Below, piece by piece: positions 63,737-64,000 of a stretch of 64,000 nt of DNA. Source of the stretch: a bacterium ADurb.Bin236 (lineage in GTDB: Bacteria > UBP15 > UBA6099); assembly GCA_002069885.1 (NCBI GenBank), contig MWCD01000008.1, positions 25,726-89,725 of the forward strand, given 5' to 3'. A program made the translations under genes and the position numbers. The first letter of the stretch is position 1. The number at the start of each line of letters is the position of its first letter. A model generated the notes under the pieces. That model was given only the letters and a program-made list of their open reading frames with translations. It was not told the DNA's origin and ran no database searches.

Positions 63737-64000
63737 ATGAACACGTTGAAAACGACATTTTTAATGGGGGCTCTGTTCGGGTTCTTTCTGCTTGTAGGCG
63801 GACTGATGGGCGGAGAGGCCGGGATGGCGTTCGCTTTCGTTGTGGCTCTCGTAATGAATTTTACGATGTACTGGTTCAGCGACAGGATAGTGTTGGCGAT
63901 GTACAAGGCGAAGGAGTTGCCGCCGGATATCGCGCCGCGTTTGCACGCGATGGTTGCTAAGTTGTCTGTGGCGGCGGGAATCCCCGCGCGCCGCAGCGCC
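63737..64000 (+). CDS. htpX: HtpX-type membrane zinc protease, N-terminal part
   Basis: The first 88 residues of a gene that runs off the window. Two hydrophobic segments (TTFLMGALFGFFLLVGGLMG and AGMAFAFVVALVMNFTMYWF) are followed by SDRIVLAMYKAKEL and RLHAMVAKLSVAAGIPARR, the standard beginning of HtpX. This inner-membrane metalloprotease acts in quality control of membrane proteins; its HExxH site would lie just beyond the end. GAGGAGGAG lies upstream of the ATG. GC content is high again, unlike the preceding operon. Confidence 0.9.
   Translation, partial: MNTLKTTFLMGALFGFFLLVGGLMGGEAGMAFAFVVALVMNFTMYWFSDRIVLAMYKAKELPPDIAPRLHAMVAKLSVAAGIPARRSA

Overview
The window comes from a GC-rich, Gram-negative bacterium. 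LptF/G- and LptD-type genes imply an outer membrane, and SecDF, a Wzc-type kinase and an O-antigen ligase fit that. An oxygen-sensitive glycyl radical enzyme points to an anaerobic or micro-oxic lifestyle. No rRNA or other taxonomic marker is present and many proteins are divergent, so I would only say an uncultivated, deep-branching, non-model lineage. Genes are dense, operons are tight (ATGA/GTGA overlaps), GTG and TTG starts are used, and several recognisable sigma-70-like promoters (TTGAxx, 16-18 bp, TATAAT) are present.

Layout. 1-2.1 kb: a DUF6504-like small protein and a Y-family DNA polymerase, separated by one copy of a dispersed hairpin-ended repeat. 2.2-6.8 kb (minus): DUF4159 and von Willebrand/GATase-like membrane proteins, a LolA-like protein and an exported protein. 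7-10.8 kb: a secreted alpha/beta hydrolase, a secreted unknown and a catalytically dead alkaline-phosphatase-superfamily protein. 10.9-11.4 kb: second repeat copy and tRNA-Leu(CAG). 11.5-15.5 kb: LPS transport operon. 15.6-21.9 kb (minus): a ferredoxin-reductase/CrtI-like redox pair and two membrane-anchored beta-propeller proteins. 22-26.9 kb: GT39-like transferase, B12-binding radical SAM protein, methyltransferase. 27-35 kb (minus): a probable single operon pfkB-ahcY-wzc-parB-wzy-GT4, mixing the SAM cycle, polysaccharide export and a ParB protein. 35.4-42.8 kb: rhodanese-like protein, active phosphatase paralogue, secreted unknown, FGGY kinase and glycyl radical enzyme, ending in a clear terminator. 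42.8-50.4 kb: secD, secF, recJ, apt and a RelA/SpoT homologue. 50.8-53.2 kb (minus): thioredoxin, RimI, PflX-like radical SAM, STAS protein. 53.4-58.5 kb: MurC-like ligase, GT87-like transferase, spermidine-synthase-like membrane protein. 58.6-63.5 kb: a visibly AT-richer four-gene operon with two class III nucleotidyl cyclases flanking two membrane proteins. The window ends inside htpX.

The most interesting system is the last operon. The two cyclases have complementary active-site losses: the first keeps both metal aspartates but lacks the transition-state Asn/Arg, while the second keeps Asn/Arg but has Asp-to-Glu at the first metal position. A heterodimer would have one complete and one dead site, the arrangement known from mammalian transmembrane adenylyl cyclases. 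The two intervening membrane proteins resemble CPBP (CAAX-protease-like) folds without their catalytic residues. Other points of interest are the dispersed structured repeat, a full-length phosphatase paralogue that has lost every catalytic residue, a RelA/SpoT protein with a destroyed hydrolase site, a ParB gene inside a polysaccharide operon, and a glycyl radical enzyme with no adjacent activase.
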